In this document: positions 47,966 through 57,400 of the stretch, piece after piece
How positions within the stretch are numbered: position 1 is the first letter of the stretch
Layout of the letters: each line of letters begins with the position of its first letter
NCBI RefSeq assembly: GCF_900460245.1
Contig: NZ_UHIP01000002.1
Span: 558,001-622,000, forward strand
Length of the DNA stretch: 64,000 nucleotides
Direction: 5' to 3'
Origin: Vibrio fluvialis
GTDB lineage: Bacteria > Pseudomonadota > Gammaproteobacteria > Enterobacterales > Vibrionaceae
Notes under the pieces: generated by a model
What the model saw: only the letters and a program-made list of their open reading frames with translations
Database searches by the model: none
Told to the model about the DNA's origin: nothing
Program-made: the position numbers and the translations under genes

Positions 47966-48185
47966 GGCGCGATCCTGCGTGTGTGAGAAAAAACGAGACG
48001 GCAAGTCGCCGAGACTTGTCATTACAGTTTAGACGTTTTCTTATTCCTCGCTGTGATGGCTGGCCGAATAAGTATCCGAAAATTAACAGTTATGAGAGAT
48101 AGAGCGCGTGCGCTTTTTGGCGGCTTGCGGCTTGAGTTCTGAGGCGTATAAGCGCACAATCGGCAAAAAATAATGAGGAGTAGAA

Positions 48186-48821
48186 ATGGATCTTTCAGAT
48201 ATTCGCCGCGAATACATTCAAGGTGGTTTACGCAGAAAGGATTTGCTTGCTGACCCGATTGATCAGTTCAACCTTTGGCTGCAACAGGCGATTGATGCCA
48301 AGTTAACAGACCCGACCGCAATGACCGTGGCCACGGTGGATGAAACTGGCCAGCCATTTCAACGAATCGTGTTGCTGAAAAACGTCGATAAAGACGGCTT
48401 TGTGTTTTATACCAATCTCGGCAGCCGCAAAGCGCAGCATATTCAGCACAACAGCAAAGTGAGCCTGCATTTCCCTTGGCATCCGCTTGAGCGTCAGGTA
48501 CACATCACTGGCACGGCAGAAAAGCTGAGTGCGCTGGAGAACATGAAGTACTTCACCTCTCGTCCCAAAGAGAGCCAGATCGCAGCGATTGCCAGCCATC
48601 AGAGCAGCCGTATTTCTGCTCGCGGTGTGTTGGAAGGTAAGTATCTGGAACTGAAACAGAAATTCGCGAAAGGTGAAATTCCGGTACCGAGCTTCTGGGG
48701 TGGATTCCGTATCAGGCCGTCAAGCATTGAATTTTGGCAGGGCGGTGAACACCGTTTGCATGACCGCTTTATTTACAGCAAAGCGGATGCTGGCTGGGAT
48801 GTGGATCGCCTGGCGCCTTAA
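48186..48821 (+). CDS. pdxH: Pyridoxamine 5'-phosphate oxidase
   Basis: The 211-residue FMN enzyme of standard length has motifs [33 protein letters not shown] and the C-terminal [19 protein letters not shown]. It oxidises PNP/PMP to pyridoxal phosphate, the cofactor of, for example, MalP. It has an AGGAG-type site and is divergent from lapC. Confidence 0.97.
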   Translation: MDLSDIRREYIQGGLRRKDLLADPIDQFNLWLQQAIDAKLTDPTAMTVATVDETGQPFQRIVLLKNVDKDGFVFYTNLGSRKAQHIQHNSKVSLHFPWHPLERQVHITGTAEKLSALENMKYFTSRPKESQIAAIASHQSSRISARGVLEGKYLELKQKFAKGEIPVPSFWGGFRIRPSSIEFWQGGEHRLHDRFIYSKADAGWDVDRLAP

Positions 48822-48837
48822 TCTGCGAAGATGACAC

Positions 48838-48870
48838 CAAGACACGCCGCTTTATGCGGCGTGTTCGTTT
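48838..48870. terminator. Terminator between pdxH and vqmA
   Basis: GACACGCCGC-TTTAT-GCGGCGTGTT followed by CGTTTTT on the plus strand; it overlaps the vqmA stop codon. Confidence 0.75.
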
Positions 48871-49571
48871 TTCAGCACCACCGACAACTGCGTTTTGAGC
48901 AGCGTTTTCGGAATCACCGAACCAAAACCCAAATCCAGCGCCAAATCGAGCAAGTTTTCTTTGCTGTGAGCACCAAACTTATTGCGCAATCGCGCTTCAT
49001 AACCTTCGACGGTCTTGATTGAAATTCCCATCACGCGCGCAATGTGCTGTGGTTTTTTGCCATACAGCATCAGAAACAGCGTCTCAGATTCACGAGTTGT
49101 CAGTTTCGGTAGTTGGGTTGTGTTGTGGCTGTTGGATGTTTTGAAGGGCGATGTCAGGCCCGTCGCCCGGCATACCCAGTGTCCCACTTCTAAAATCGCC
49201 GTGTCCGTCAGATCCTGGCCGTAGAAAATGGTGCCCTGAATCCTGCCTTCGGCATCGCGCCATGGGCTTTTGGTAAAAATGTGGGCATGCCAGCGGCCAT
49301 CGGGATAGGGGTGTATATCGAGGACCTTGAGTGAGCGCCCGGTTTCCATCACATAGCGATCCTGTTCCTGAAAATCCCCGGCACAGGCGACCGTTGGGCT
49401 TGGCATTTCGAAATCGGTGCGACCGACACACTCTTCGGCGGAATCGACACCGATCAGCTCACCATACGCATCATTCGCGTAGACAAACACCGAGTTTAAG
49501 TCTTTGCAGCCCCAATAACCGGGCAATTGTTTAAACAGTAAGATTTGTTCGGCAGTCAGATGAGTAGACAC
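48852..49571 (-). CDS. vqmA: PAS-LuxR quorum-sensing regulator VqmA (DPO receptor)
   Basis: The 239-residue protein has an N-terminal PAS domain (QLPGYWGCKDLNSVFVYAND ... RTDFEMPSP ... LDIHPYPDGRWHAH) and a C-terminal LuxR-type helix-turn-helix (LTTRESETLFLMLYGKKPQH, GISIKTVEGYE). VqmA binds the autoinducer DPO and activates vqmR. The identity is supported by the vqmR-like RNA and a near-perfect published VqmA palindrome just upstream on the same strand. I chose the GTG at 49571 with GAGGAAATAT before it; family members may be a few residues longer, so the start is the least certain part. Confidence 0.9.
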   Translation of the reverse strand: MSTHLTAEQILLFKQLPGYWGCKDLNSVFVYANDAYGELIGVDSAEECVGRTDFEMPSPTVACAGDFQEQDRYVMETGRSLKVLDIHPYPDGRWHAHIFTKSPWRDAEGRIQGTIFYGQDLTDTAILEVGHWVCRATGLTSPFKTSNSHNTTQLPKLTTRESETLFLMLYGKKPQHIARVMGISIKTVEGYEARLRNKFGAHSKENLLDLALDLGFGSVIPKTLLKTQLSVVLKNEHAA

Positions 49572-49662
49572 ACATATTTCCTCAAGTACAACGCGACTTA
49601 TGATATCAAGCAGCAATACGGTTGTAAGCAACGAAATGCAGTGATTTTCGGGGAAAAGGACG

Positions 49663-49811
49663 AAAAAAAGCCAGCCTGAAGACGGGCTGGCAATAAATAC
49701 AAGAAACATATCTTGTCGACGTGTAGAAGAGGTTCCATGATTTCAGCGAGGGTCTGCTGAAAACACAGAGGTATCAATAAGATACCGGGCATTAGGTGTT
49801 ACCTAATGCTT
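49663..49811 (-). ncRNA. vqmR: VqmR small regulatory RNA
   Basis: On the minus strand, downstream of the VqmA palindrome, there is a TATAGT -10 at 49818-49823, then about 149 nt with successive hairpins: GCATTAGGT-aac-ACCTAATGC, GGTATC-ttatt-GATACC, and a CAGC/GCTG stem. It ends in a terminator GCCAGCC-cgtcttca-GGCTGGC followed by seven T (49663-49669). Location directly before vqmA, length and operator match V. cholerae VqmR, an Hfq-dependent RNA repressing vpsT and other targets. The 5' end is estimated from the -10 box. Confidence 0.82.
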
Positions 49812-49845
49812 GAGCTAACTATATTGAAGCGGCCAGAAACGCAAA

Positions 49846-49862
49846 AGGGGGAAATCCCCCCT
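49846..49862 (-). promoter_or_regulatory. VqmA operator at the vqmR promoter
   Basis: The minus strand reads AGGGGGGATTTCCCCCT, matching the VqmA-binding palindrome described at PvqmR of V. cholerae with one C fewer. It lies just upstream of the vqmR -10 box, at the -35 region. Confidence 0.85.
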
Positions 49863-49880
49863 TTTGAGAAAAACCTGCAG

Positions 49881-51701
49881 TTAAAGTTCGCGAAGTATGC
49901 GAAAACCGACATAGTTCGCGGCCGCAGACGGCGAAATAAACAACTCGCTTTCTGCTTTGGCCATTTCCGGAGAGAAACTCCAGGCGCCACCTTTTGCTAA
50001 ACCGCGCGCATCATTGGTCCACTGCCAAACGTTGCCGACCACGTCATAAAAACCTAGGCGGTTCGGTTCAAATGAGCGGACTGGTGATGTGCTCTTGTTT
50101 GACCAAGGTGTGCCACCCCAGCCCGTGTTGGCCTGACCGCTGCCGAAGTTATCACCCCACCAGTAACTGGTTTTGCTGCCGGAACGGGCGGCTACTTCCC
50201 ACTCATCTTCACTAGGCAGACGGTAGGTAAAGCCGGTTTGTTTTGATAGCCAATGCGTATACGCGTTGGCATCGTTCTGACTGATACACACGGCCGGAGA
50301 TTGCGCCGATTGTTTAAAGCCTGGGTTGCGCCAGTAGCTGTCTGGAATCGGCGTTACTTCGGAATTGTTGACTGCGATACAAACGTTTTGCAGCTCAGCA
50401 TCGGTTTGGTAGCCAGTCTGATTGACGAAGGTTTCAAACTCACCGACAGTAATCGGTGTCGCGCTGACTGCGAAAGCATGATCAAGGAGAACCTGACGCG
50501 ATGCGTTTTCACCCAGCAGGTATTCTCCGCTAACTAACGTGATCATTTCCGGAGCCTTGATGTTGCCTTTCAGCGAGTCAGCAAACTTAAAGCCCTGCTT
50601 AAGAATGTTGGCCTGCTCGCGCAGCACCGCACGTAAGGTGTGATCGGAATTGATGCTCAGTTCCTGATGGAATGAACGGTAGCCTTCTTTTTCCACCGTG
50701 ATCATGTGATTGCCAACCGGCAGCATGATTTCGACCGGAGTGCTGCCGTAGCTGACACCATCAACCGACACTTTGTCGTTGTACTGATTCGAACGAATGG
50801 CCAGGTTCACCCACGCCACTTCTTTTTGCTTGCTGGTCTGAGCGTTTTCACCCGGCGCAAAACAGTATTGTGAATCGACATTCAGCAGCTTACAGGGGGT
50901 GTTTTCTGCCGGGCGGGCATCCAGTTGCGTGTCGATAACGGTTTTAAACTTGCTGCCGTCATAGAAGCCAGAATCTGTCGTTGTGTGTTTGAGTACGTGG
51001 ATATTGAGCGACACGTCAGCCAGATGCTGTTTTACTACCGCCGCTTCGCTGGTTTCATCAATCAGCCAAGCCTGGAACTGTTTCACGGCTTTCTGTAACG
51101 CCAGATCTGTGGTCTGTTTGGCACATTGCGCCAACGTCATATCGGCGCTACACGCGTTGGTGAAGCTGACTTTTTGCTCACCAGTGCGATTGAGCTCAGA
51201 ACGCAGACGTTCAACCCGTGCGCGCAGTTTGTCTTGATCAAGCTTGACAATACTCTGCTCAATCACCTGCTGCGCAGATTTGGTCTGAGCAAGTGCTGCC
51301 TGCTGCTCCTGCAGTTTCTGCTCGGCTTCCAAACGTGCTTTCTGATTCTGTTTGATGTCTGACCAGGCTGCCTGATAGGCATTCTGAGAGCCTGTAATAT
51401 CCAGCTCTGGCTCATCAATCATTTTCTGGTAATCACGCTCGAGGTTCGCTTTGGCTGTCTTCAGCGCCGCGTCCAAGCTTTGCGTTTGTTTATTCAGGCG
51501 ATCCAGTTCAGCTTGCTGATTATCAACAGCGGTTTGCTGAGTCTGGGTAGCCTTTTTAGCGTCCTGCAACTCTGATTGCTTGCTAAACAGTGCATCATCG
51601 ATAGCCATAACAGTGGCGGGTGCCGTGTCTTCAGCTATCGCGGGCACTGCCAGTAAGCATGGCGAGAGTGCGAATAACAGAGCGGGTAAACCTTGTCGCA
51701 T
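49881..51701 (-). CDS. Periplasmic coiled-coil / PEGA / SUMF1-fold protein
   Basis: The 606-residue protein has a signal peptide (MRQGLPALLFALSPCLLAVPAIA), a long coiled coil (about 30-190), a PEGA domain (about 305-360; VDGVSYGSTPVEIMLPVGNH) and a C-terminal formylglycine-generating-enzyme (SUMF1) fold (about 390-606; LPSEDEWEVAARSG, GNVWQWTNDARGLAKGGAWS). The Cys pair of true FGEs is absent after GGAWS, so it is probably a binding module. It is a tandem partner of the shorter PEGA gene upstream. A perfect RctB-type 17-mer lies within its coding sequence at 50471. Function unknown. Confidence 0.85.
   Translation of the reverse strand: MRQGLPALLFALSPCLLAVPAIAEDTAPATVMAIDDALFSKQSELQDAKKATQTQQTAVDNQQAELDRLNKQTQSLDAALKTAKANLERDYQKMIDEPELDITGSQNAYQAAWSDIKQNQKARLEAEQKLQEQQAALAQTKSAQQVIEQSIVKLDQDKLRARVERLRSELNRTGEQKVSFTNACSADMTLAQCAKQTTDLALQKAVKQFQAWLIDETSEAAVVKQHLADVSLNIHVLKHTTTDSGFYDGSKFKTVIDTQLDARPAENTPCKLLNVDSQYCFAPGENAQTSKQKEVAWVNLAIRSNQYNDKVSVDGVSYGSTPVEIMLPVGNHMITVEKEGYRSFHQELSINSDHTLRAVLREQANILKQGFKFADSLKGNIKAPEMITLVSGEYLLGENASRQVLLDHAFAVSATPITVGEFETFVNQTGYQTDAELQNVCIAVNNSEVTPIPDSYWRNPGFKQSAQSPAVCISQNDANAYTHWLSKQTGFTYRLPSEDEWEVAARSGSKTSYWWGDNFGSGQANTGWGGTPWSNKSTSPVRSFEPNRLGFYDVVGNVWQWTNDARGLAKGGAWSFSPEMAKAESELFISPSAAANYVGFRILREL
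50471..50489 (+). promoter_or_regulatory. RctB-type 12-mer inside the SUMF1-fold gene
   Basis: CGAAAGCATGATCAAGG (50471-50487) is identical to copies at 18594, 21650 (reverse) and 56199. Here it is read on the opposite strand as L-D-H-A-F, whereas in putA it is read F-E-S-M-I-K, so the identity is not due to protein homology. Confidence 0.65.
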
Positions 51702-51753
51702 GGTTGTCTACTTCAGTTAAATGTTTGAAAAAACCTGTCAGCATTCTAAACGA

Positions 51754-51808
51754 AAACGCCATTTTGTCAGAAGTCATCTTTCAATAACTTAGTGACAAAA
51801 TGGCGTTT
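51754..51808. repeat. Long inverted repeat between the two PEGA genes
   Basis: Arms AAACGCCATTTTGTCA (51754-51769) and TGACAAAATGGCGTTT (51793-51808) are perfectly complementary over 16 bp with a 23-nt spacer. On the minus strand the second arm ends GCGTTTTCGTTT, so it may act as an attenuator between the genes. Confidence 0.7.
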
Positions 51809-51858
51809 AAACGACAGCTTTGTGAAATTCGACACCAAATCAGAGCCGCAAGGGATGA

Positions 51859-52962
51859 TTAGCTGTCTTTGTTCGGGCGAAGCTTCACCCAAACCGTGTC
51901 ATTACCATTGACGGTAATCACGCGGTTGTAAGTTTCATAACCGTCTTTGGCAACTGTCACCTGATGACGGCCTGCTGGTAGCACGATTTCGACTGGCGTG
52001 CTGCCGTAGTTGATGCCGTTGATGGTGACTGAATCGTTGTACTGATCAGAACGTACAGTGACATTCGCCCACTGCTTGTCTTTCTTGGTCGTTTGCTCAT
52101 CAGAAGAGCCTTTCAGACAGTAGCGGCTTGAGACGTTCAGCAGTTTACATGCAGCCACTGCCTCTGGTTTTGCCTGTAGCTGAGCCTGCATTTGCGTAAA
52201 GTATTCGTTGTTGCCTTCAAAGCCGCTGCGGATGATCTGGCTTTCCTGAACGTGAATGTTCAGTTCCACACCGTTGAGATTCTGCTTGGCAATCACGGAC
52301 TCAGTCAGGTTATCCAGCAGTTTGGCGCGGAACGTTTTCACTGCTTTCTGTTTCGTCAGATGTTGACCCTGGCTTGAACATTCACCCAGCGTCATCGTGG
52401 TAGAACACGCTGTTTTGTAGCTGGTTTCCAACACATCGCTTTCGCGCAGTTCCGCATCCAGACGTTTTACGCGCGCTTCGATTTTGCTTTCTTCCAAGTT
52501 GGCAAATTCGGTTTTAAGACGTGCTTGCTTCTGCTTGATTTGTGACAGACGCATTTCGCTTTCGGTAATGGCCTGATCGTTCGTCAGTGCTTCAGACTGA
52601 TTCTCTTTCACCGCGCTCCAGCTTTCCTGATATTTCTTCTGGAAAGTCACTAAGTCTGTATCTGGATCTTCAAGAAGGCGGCTATATTGTTTGTCCAGTG
52701 CCGACTTAGCTCGGTTACGTTTCGCATCCAACTCATCGCTTTCACGCTGTAAACGACTTTGTTCGTTTTTCAGCTGTTGAAGCTTAGAGCCTTCGGCGTC
52801 GTACTCAGACGCGATGGAATCGATCTCGCTCTGTTTTGTACTGATTTTCTCATCGATAGCGGTAACAGGATCAACCTGTGTAACTTCATCCGCGTACACC
52901 GATGCAGATACCCAAATAGGGCTTAGCGCAAGCAGTAGCGCTGGGAGGCGATGTCTGATCAT
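51859..52962 (-). CDS. Periplasmic coiled-coil / PEGA protein
   Basis: The 367-residue protein has a signal peptide (cleavage near residue 24), a coiled coil (about 35-185), a linker with conserved Cys, and a C-terminal PEGA domain (INGINYGSTPVEIVLPAGRH). It aligns over its whole length with residues 1-370 of the downstream protein, including the motifs around CKLLNV..YC, but lacks the SUMF1 domain: an ancestral tandem duplication. The start at 52962 has AGGGA upstream. PEGA domains are linked to surface-layer or envelope proteins; no function is assigned. Confidence 0.8.
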   Translation of the reverse strand: MIRHRLPALLLALSPIWVSASVYADEVTQVDPVTAIDEKISTKQSEIDSIASEYDAEGSKLQQLKNEQSRLQRESDELDAKRNRAKSALDKQYSRLLEDPDTDLVTFQKKYQESWSAVKENQSEALTNDQAITESEMRLSQIKQKQARLKTEFANLEESKIEARVKRLDAELRESDVLETSYKTACSTTMTLGECSSQGQHLTKQKAVKTFRAKLLDNLTESVIAKQNLNGVELNIHVQESQIIRSGFEGNNEYFTQMQAQLQAKPEAVAACKLLNVSSRYCLKGSSDEQTTKKDKQWANVTVRSDQYNDSVTINGINYGSTPVEIVLPAGRHQVTVAKDGYETYNRVITVNGNDTVWVKLRPNKDS

Positions 52963-53389
52963 AGGTCCCTGCAACAAATTGATGTGGTTCCACTGAGGTC
53001 AGTGGGAAAAGACAAACTTTTGACAGCGCGATGGATACGCTGGTTTACATAATGCAAAAGCTATTTCTATTACAATAAAATCACAAAATCTGGACAATAG
53101 GCCACTGATTTTGTGAGTCTTCTATTTCTCAAGCTCCATTTTGAGCAGATTATCGAAATATGCAAGCACCGATTTCTGATCTGGTTTGACGTTTTTCAAT
53201 TGAATACACATTGACCGTAATTTATGTGCACTTGATCATTGTTCCGAAGTGTGAATTTGGCCGGAATTTCATGCCGGGCCAGCACAATTATGCACATGGT
53301 TTTCTATAACGCATCTTGAGTGGCGGGTAATTTCGCTCGACGCGAAATTGTTATACCATGCAGGTCTGTCATCGTGAGGTGAAACCAGT
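52963..53389. other. Intergenic gap carrying an RctB-type site
   Basis: This 427-nt divergent gap holds promoters for the PEGA genes and the AraC gene (TTATAC near 53350). The only sharp motif is a reverse-strand RctB 12-mer at 53228-53239. No small gene or RNA is evident. Confidence 0.5.
53228..53239 (-). promoter_or_regulatory. RctB-type 12-mer, intergenic
   Basis: The minus strand reads ATGATCAAGTGC preceded by TTCGGAACA; the 18-mer TTCGGAACAATGATCAAG is identical to 18173-18190 downstream of rctB. Confidence 0.7.
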
Positions 53390-54214
53390 ATGAGTACATT
53401 ATCTTCTCACAATCCGTCCATTTTAGAGCAAAGAGCCAAACTTTTGTCGCCTCGTCCGGCAGAGTTGGTGACCTTGCCTTCCCACATGCACTGTCACGAT
53501 CACAGCTATACCCAGATTGTTATCGGCTTAAAAGGTCAGGCTGAATTTGAAGTCAGTGGGATGGGGAATATCGTCGGCCCGGGGCAGGGCTGCGTGGTGA
53601 CGTCCGGATCCGATCACGCATTTGGCGGCATCATTGGTCAGTCGGATATTCTGGTACTGAACATGCCACTGCCGAGCAACGATGATCCTTTGATGTTGCA
53701 GAAGATCAACGATCTTTCTAACGCCGATGTCTATTTCCAGCTGGATGGTCAGATCCAGAAACTGGTGCAGATGTTGGTGCAGGAAATGCAGAACAGCCCG
53801 GAAGATATGCTGCTAAGCCGGGCTTGCAGTGACACGGTGCTTGCTTTGTTGCAGCGTCATATTTCCGCCTTCGAAACTCATCGCCGTGAGTCGCGATTTG
53901 ATCTGGAGGCGATCGATCGCTACATCGAACAGCACATCAGCAGCCGCATTTCCGTCGCACAGCTCGCGGGCAGCGTGTTTCTCGGCGAGAGCCAGTTTCA
54001 TATGCTGTTTAAAGAGCAGATGGGCATTACGCCGCACCAGTATGTGCTCGGCAAGCGTGTTGATATGGCTAAACTGATGATTGAACAGGGACGATTGACG
54101 CTTGGCCAGATTGCCGAACTGAGCGGATTCTCCAACCAGAGTACCTTTACCCACACCTTTTCTCGCCTGCAAGGGGTCTCTCCTTCTCAGTACAAAAAAA
54201 TGTGCCGCAACTAA
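53390..54214 (+). CDS. AraC-family transcriptional regulator
   Basis: The 274-residue protein has an N-terminal cupin (HMHCHDHSYTQIVIGLKGQAEF) and a C-terminal double helix-turn-helix (ISVAQLAGSVFLGESQFHMLFKEQMGITPHQY; ...LGQIAELSGFSNQSTFTHTF). It lies directly upstream of putA in the same direction but is separated by a terminator. Because the PutA here lacks the N-terminal DNA-binding domain of enteric PutA, this protein is a good candidate for the proline-responsive regulator. Inducer not shown by sequence. Confidence 0.88.
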   Translation: MSTLSSHNPSILEQRAKLLSPRPAELVTLPSHMHCHDHSYTQIVIGLKGQAEFEVSGMGNIVGPGQGCVVTSGSDHAFGGIIGQSDILVLNMPLPSNDDPLMLQKINDLSNADVYFQLDGQIQKLVQMLVQEMQNSPEDMLLSRACSDTVLALLQRHISAFETHRRESRFDLEAIDRYIEQHISSRISVAQLAGSVFLGESQFHMLFKEQMGITPHQYVLGKRVDMAKLMIEQGRLTLGQIAELSGFSNQSTFTHTFSRLQGVSPSQYKKMCRN

Positions 54215-54249
54215 ACGCTGATTATCGCGAATTTTAATGAGAATTATTC

Positions 54250-54284
54250 TATAACCCGAGACTGTTTGCGCACTCTCGGGTTAT
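54250..54284 (+). terminator. Terminator after the AraC gene
   Basis: ATAACCCGAG ... CTCGGGTTAT with a 12-nt loop, then TTATTT. Confidence 0.65.
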
Positions 54285-54486
54285 TTATTTGCGAAAATTG
54301 GTAAATGAACAGCATTTTATTTTATCTAAATTGATGTGATTCTGTTTTTGCTTTGTTAAAAAACCGAGTTTTTGGCAAAAAGCTCGGAGTTTTTGACAAG
54401 TATTCTTCACGCGCTCAAAATACACTGCCAGCCATTGTAGGAAACCCGACCCAATTGAATCTCGGGTGTGAGATTGAGGAAAACGC

Positions 54487-57400
54487 ATGTTTACAGCAAC
54501 AGATGTGTTGAAAGCAGAGTTTGTTGAGCAGCCGCTTAGCAAGCTGTGGTCAAAGATCTCGCCACTTTACATGGTGGACGAATCCCAATGGCTAGAGCAG
54601 CTTTTACCTTTGGCGACCCCAAGCGATGCAGAAAAATCGTCGATGGCCGTCAAAACCACTGAACTTATCGAAGCAATTCGTAAGGACAAAAAGTCGATTC
54701 AGATGATCGACGCCCTGCTTCTTGAGTACAGTTTGGATACTCAGGAAGGCATTCTTCTGATGTGTCTGGCTGAAGCGCTGATGCGTATTCCGGATACTGA
54801 AACCGCTGACGCGTTCATTCGTGACCGCTTGGGCGTGGCAGACTGGAAATCTCACCTGAAGAGCTCAGATTCGGTGTTCGTTAACGCGTCCACCTGGGGT
54901 TTGATGCTGACCGGTAAAGTGATTGGTCTGGCCGATGCAGAAGGCACCAGCCCGATTCAAGCGGTAAACCGCTTGGTGAACAAGCTGAGTGAGCCGGTGA
55001 TTCGTAAAGCGATGCATCAGGCGATGAAGATCATGGGTCACCAGTTCGTTCTGGGTCGCACCATTGCCGAAGCGCAGAAAAACGGTCGTCCGATGCGCGA
55101 TAAAGGCTACACCTACTCATTTGATATGTTGGGTGAAGCGGCGCTGACCACGGCAGACGCGAACAAATATTTCAAAGATTACCTGATGGCGATTGAAGCG
55201 GTTGGCCGCGACAAATACGGTTTGGACACCAGCCCGGCACCATCAGTATCGATCAAACTTTCCGCGCTGCACCCGCGTTATGAAGTGGCAAACCGCGACC
55301 GCGTAATGACTGAGCTGTACAGCACGCTGATCCAACTGCTGGATCGTGCGATGGAGCTGGATGTGGCGATCACGATCGACGCAGAAGAAGCGGATCGTCT
55401 GGAACTGTCACTGGAACTGTTTGAAAAAGTTTACCGCAGCGAGAAAGTGAAAGGCTGGGGCAAATTTGGTCTGGTGGTGCAGGCGTACTCAAAACGTGCC
55501 CTGCCAGTCCTGGTTTGGCTGACTGCACTGGCGAAAGAGCAGGGCGATTTGATTCCGGTGCGTCTGGTAAAAGGCGCTTACTGGGACAGCGAAATCAAAT
55601 GGTCACAGCAGAGCGGTTACACCGGTTATCCGGTTTACACCCGCAAAGAAGCGACCGATGTTTCTTACCTGGCGTGTGCCCGCTTCCTGCTGAGCGAAAG
55701 CGTGCGCGGCAATCTGTTCCCACAATTTGCCAGCCACAATGCGCAGACCGTAACCGCAATCGCGGTGATGGCGCAGCACAAAGACTTTGAATTCCAGCGC
55801 CTGCACGGTATGGGCGATGCGCTCTACAACCACGTCATGGCGGCATACAAGCAATCTGTGCGTATTTACGCACCCGTGGGTAGCCACAAAGATCTGCTGC
55901 CGTATCTGGTTCGTCGTCTGCTGGAAAACGGCGCGAACAGCTCATTCGTACACCGTCTGGTGGATGCGCGCTGCCCAATCAGCACGTTGACTCAACATCC
56001 GGTGGACATGTTGCTGGCGTTCGATACGTTGAATAACACCAAGATTCCTCTGCCTTCACGCATTTTTGCTGAGCGCAGCAACTCCTACGGTGTCAACATC
56101 GACATCGAGAGTGAAGCGAAGCCATTCGAAGAGCAGGTCAATGCGTTCCTGAGCAAACAATGGGAAGCATCGCCGATCATTAACGGCGAGATTCAGTTCG
56201 AAAGCATGATCAAGGCAGCTGGCCAGCCAGAACTGGTTAAAGCGCCGTATGATCGTCGCATCGAAGTGGGCCAGGTTTTCCATGCTAGCCATGATCATGT
56301 TTCCGCAGCGATCGAAACCGCACATGCTGCATTTGCTGAGTGGAACCAAGCTCCGGCACAAGCGCGTGCTGAGAAACTGGACAAACTGGCGGACCTGCTG
56401 GAAGCCAATCTGGCTGAACTGGTGGCAATTTGTCATCAGGAAGCGGGTAAAACCATTCACGACAGCATTGATGAAGTGCGCGAAGCGGTCGACTTCTGTC
56501 GTTACTACGCCAAACGCGTAGACACACTGGGCGAGTTCTCGGTAGAGGGCTTTGATGGTCAGAGCCGTCAGGTTGCTCGTCAGGGCCGCGGTGTATTCGT
56601 ATGTATCAGTCCGTGGAACTTCCCGCTGGCGATTTTCCTAGGCCAAATCAGTGCCGCACTGGTTGCGGGTAACACCGTCGTGGCCAAACCTGCAGAACAA
56701 ACCAGCCTGATCGCAGCGCGCGCTGTCGAACTGATGCTGGAAGCGGGTTTCCCTGGCGGCGTGATTCAGTTACTGCCTGGTCGCGGTTCGCAAATCGGTA
56801 CGGCGTTGACGTCACACGCGGCCATTGCTGGTGTGGCGTTTACGGGTTCCACTGCGACAGCCCAGCGCATCAACCAAACGTTGGCTGAGCGCGATGCTGA
56901 TCCTGTGCCGTTTATCGCGGAGACTGGTGGTCAGAACGCGATGATCGTGGACAGTACAGCCCTGCCTGAGCAAGTGGTGCGTGACGTTCTGCGCTCTGCC
57001 TTTGCGTCGGCGGGTCAGCGTTGTTCAGCACTGCGTGTGCTGTTTGTTCAGCAAGACGTTGCCGATCGCATCATTACCCTGATTCAGGGCGCGATGCAGG
57101 AGCTTTCTGTCGGTACTCCTTATCTGCACAACACGGATGTGGGTCCGGTGATCGATGCGAAAGCTAAGCAAGGTCTGCTTGAGCACATCGAACGCATGAC
57201 CAAAACGCAGAAGAAAGTGGCACAGCTGGAACTGGGCGAGGTGTGTGAACACGGTGATTTCGTTGCGCCGACTGCGTTTGAAATCTCGGGTATCGACTGC
57301 CTGACCGAAGAGCAGTTTGGCCCAATCCTGCACATCGTTCGCTTCAAAGCGAGTGAATTGGCGCAGGTGGTTCAGCAAATCAACGATACCGGTTTTGGTC

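Noticed and set aside
49843..49865. GC-rich palindrome after the SUMF1-fold gene, first read as its intrinsic terminator
   Set aside because: Its sequence matches the VqmA operator and a -10 box and terminated RNA follow on the same strand; it is better explained as the vqmR promoter site, although some terminating effect is possible.
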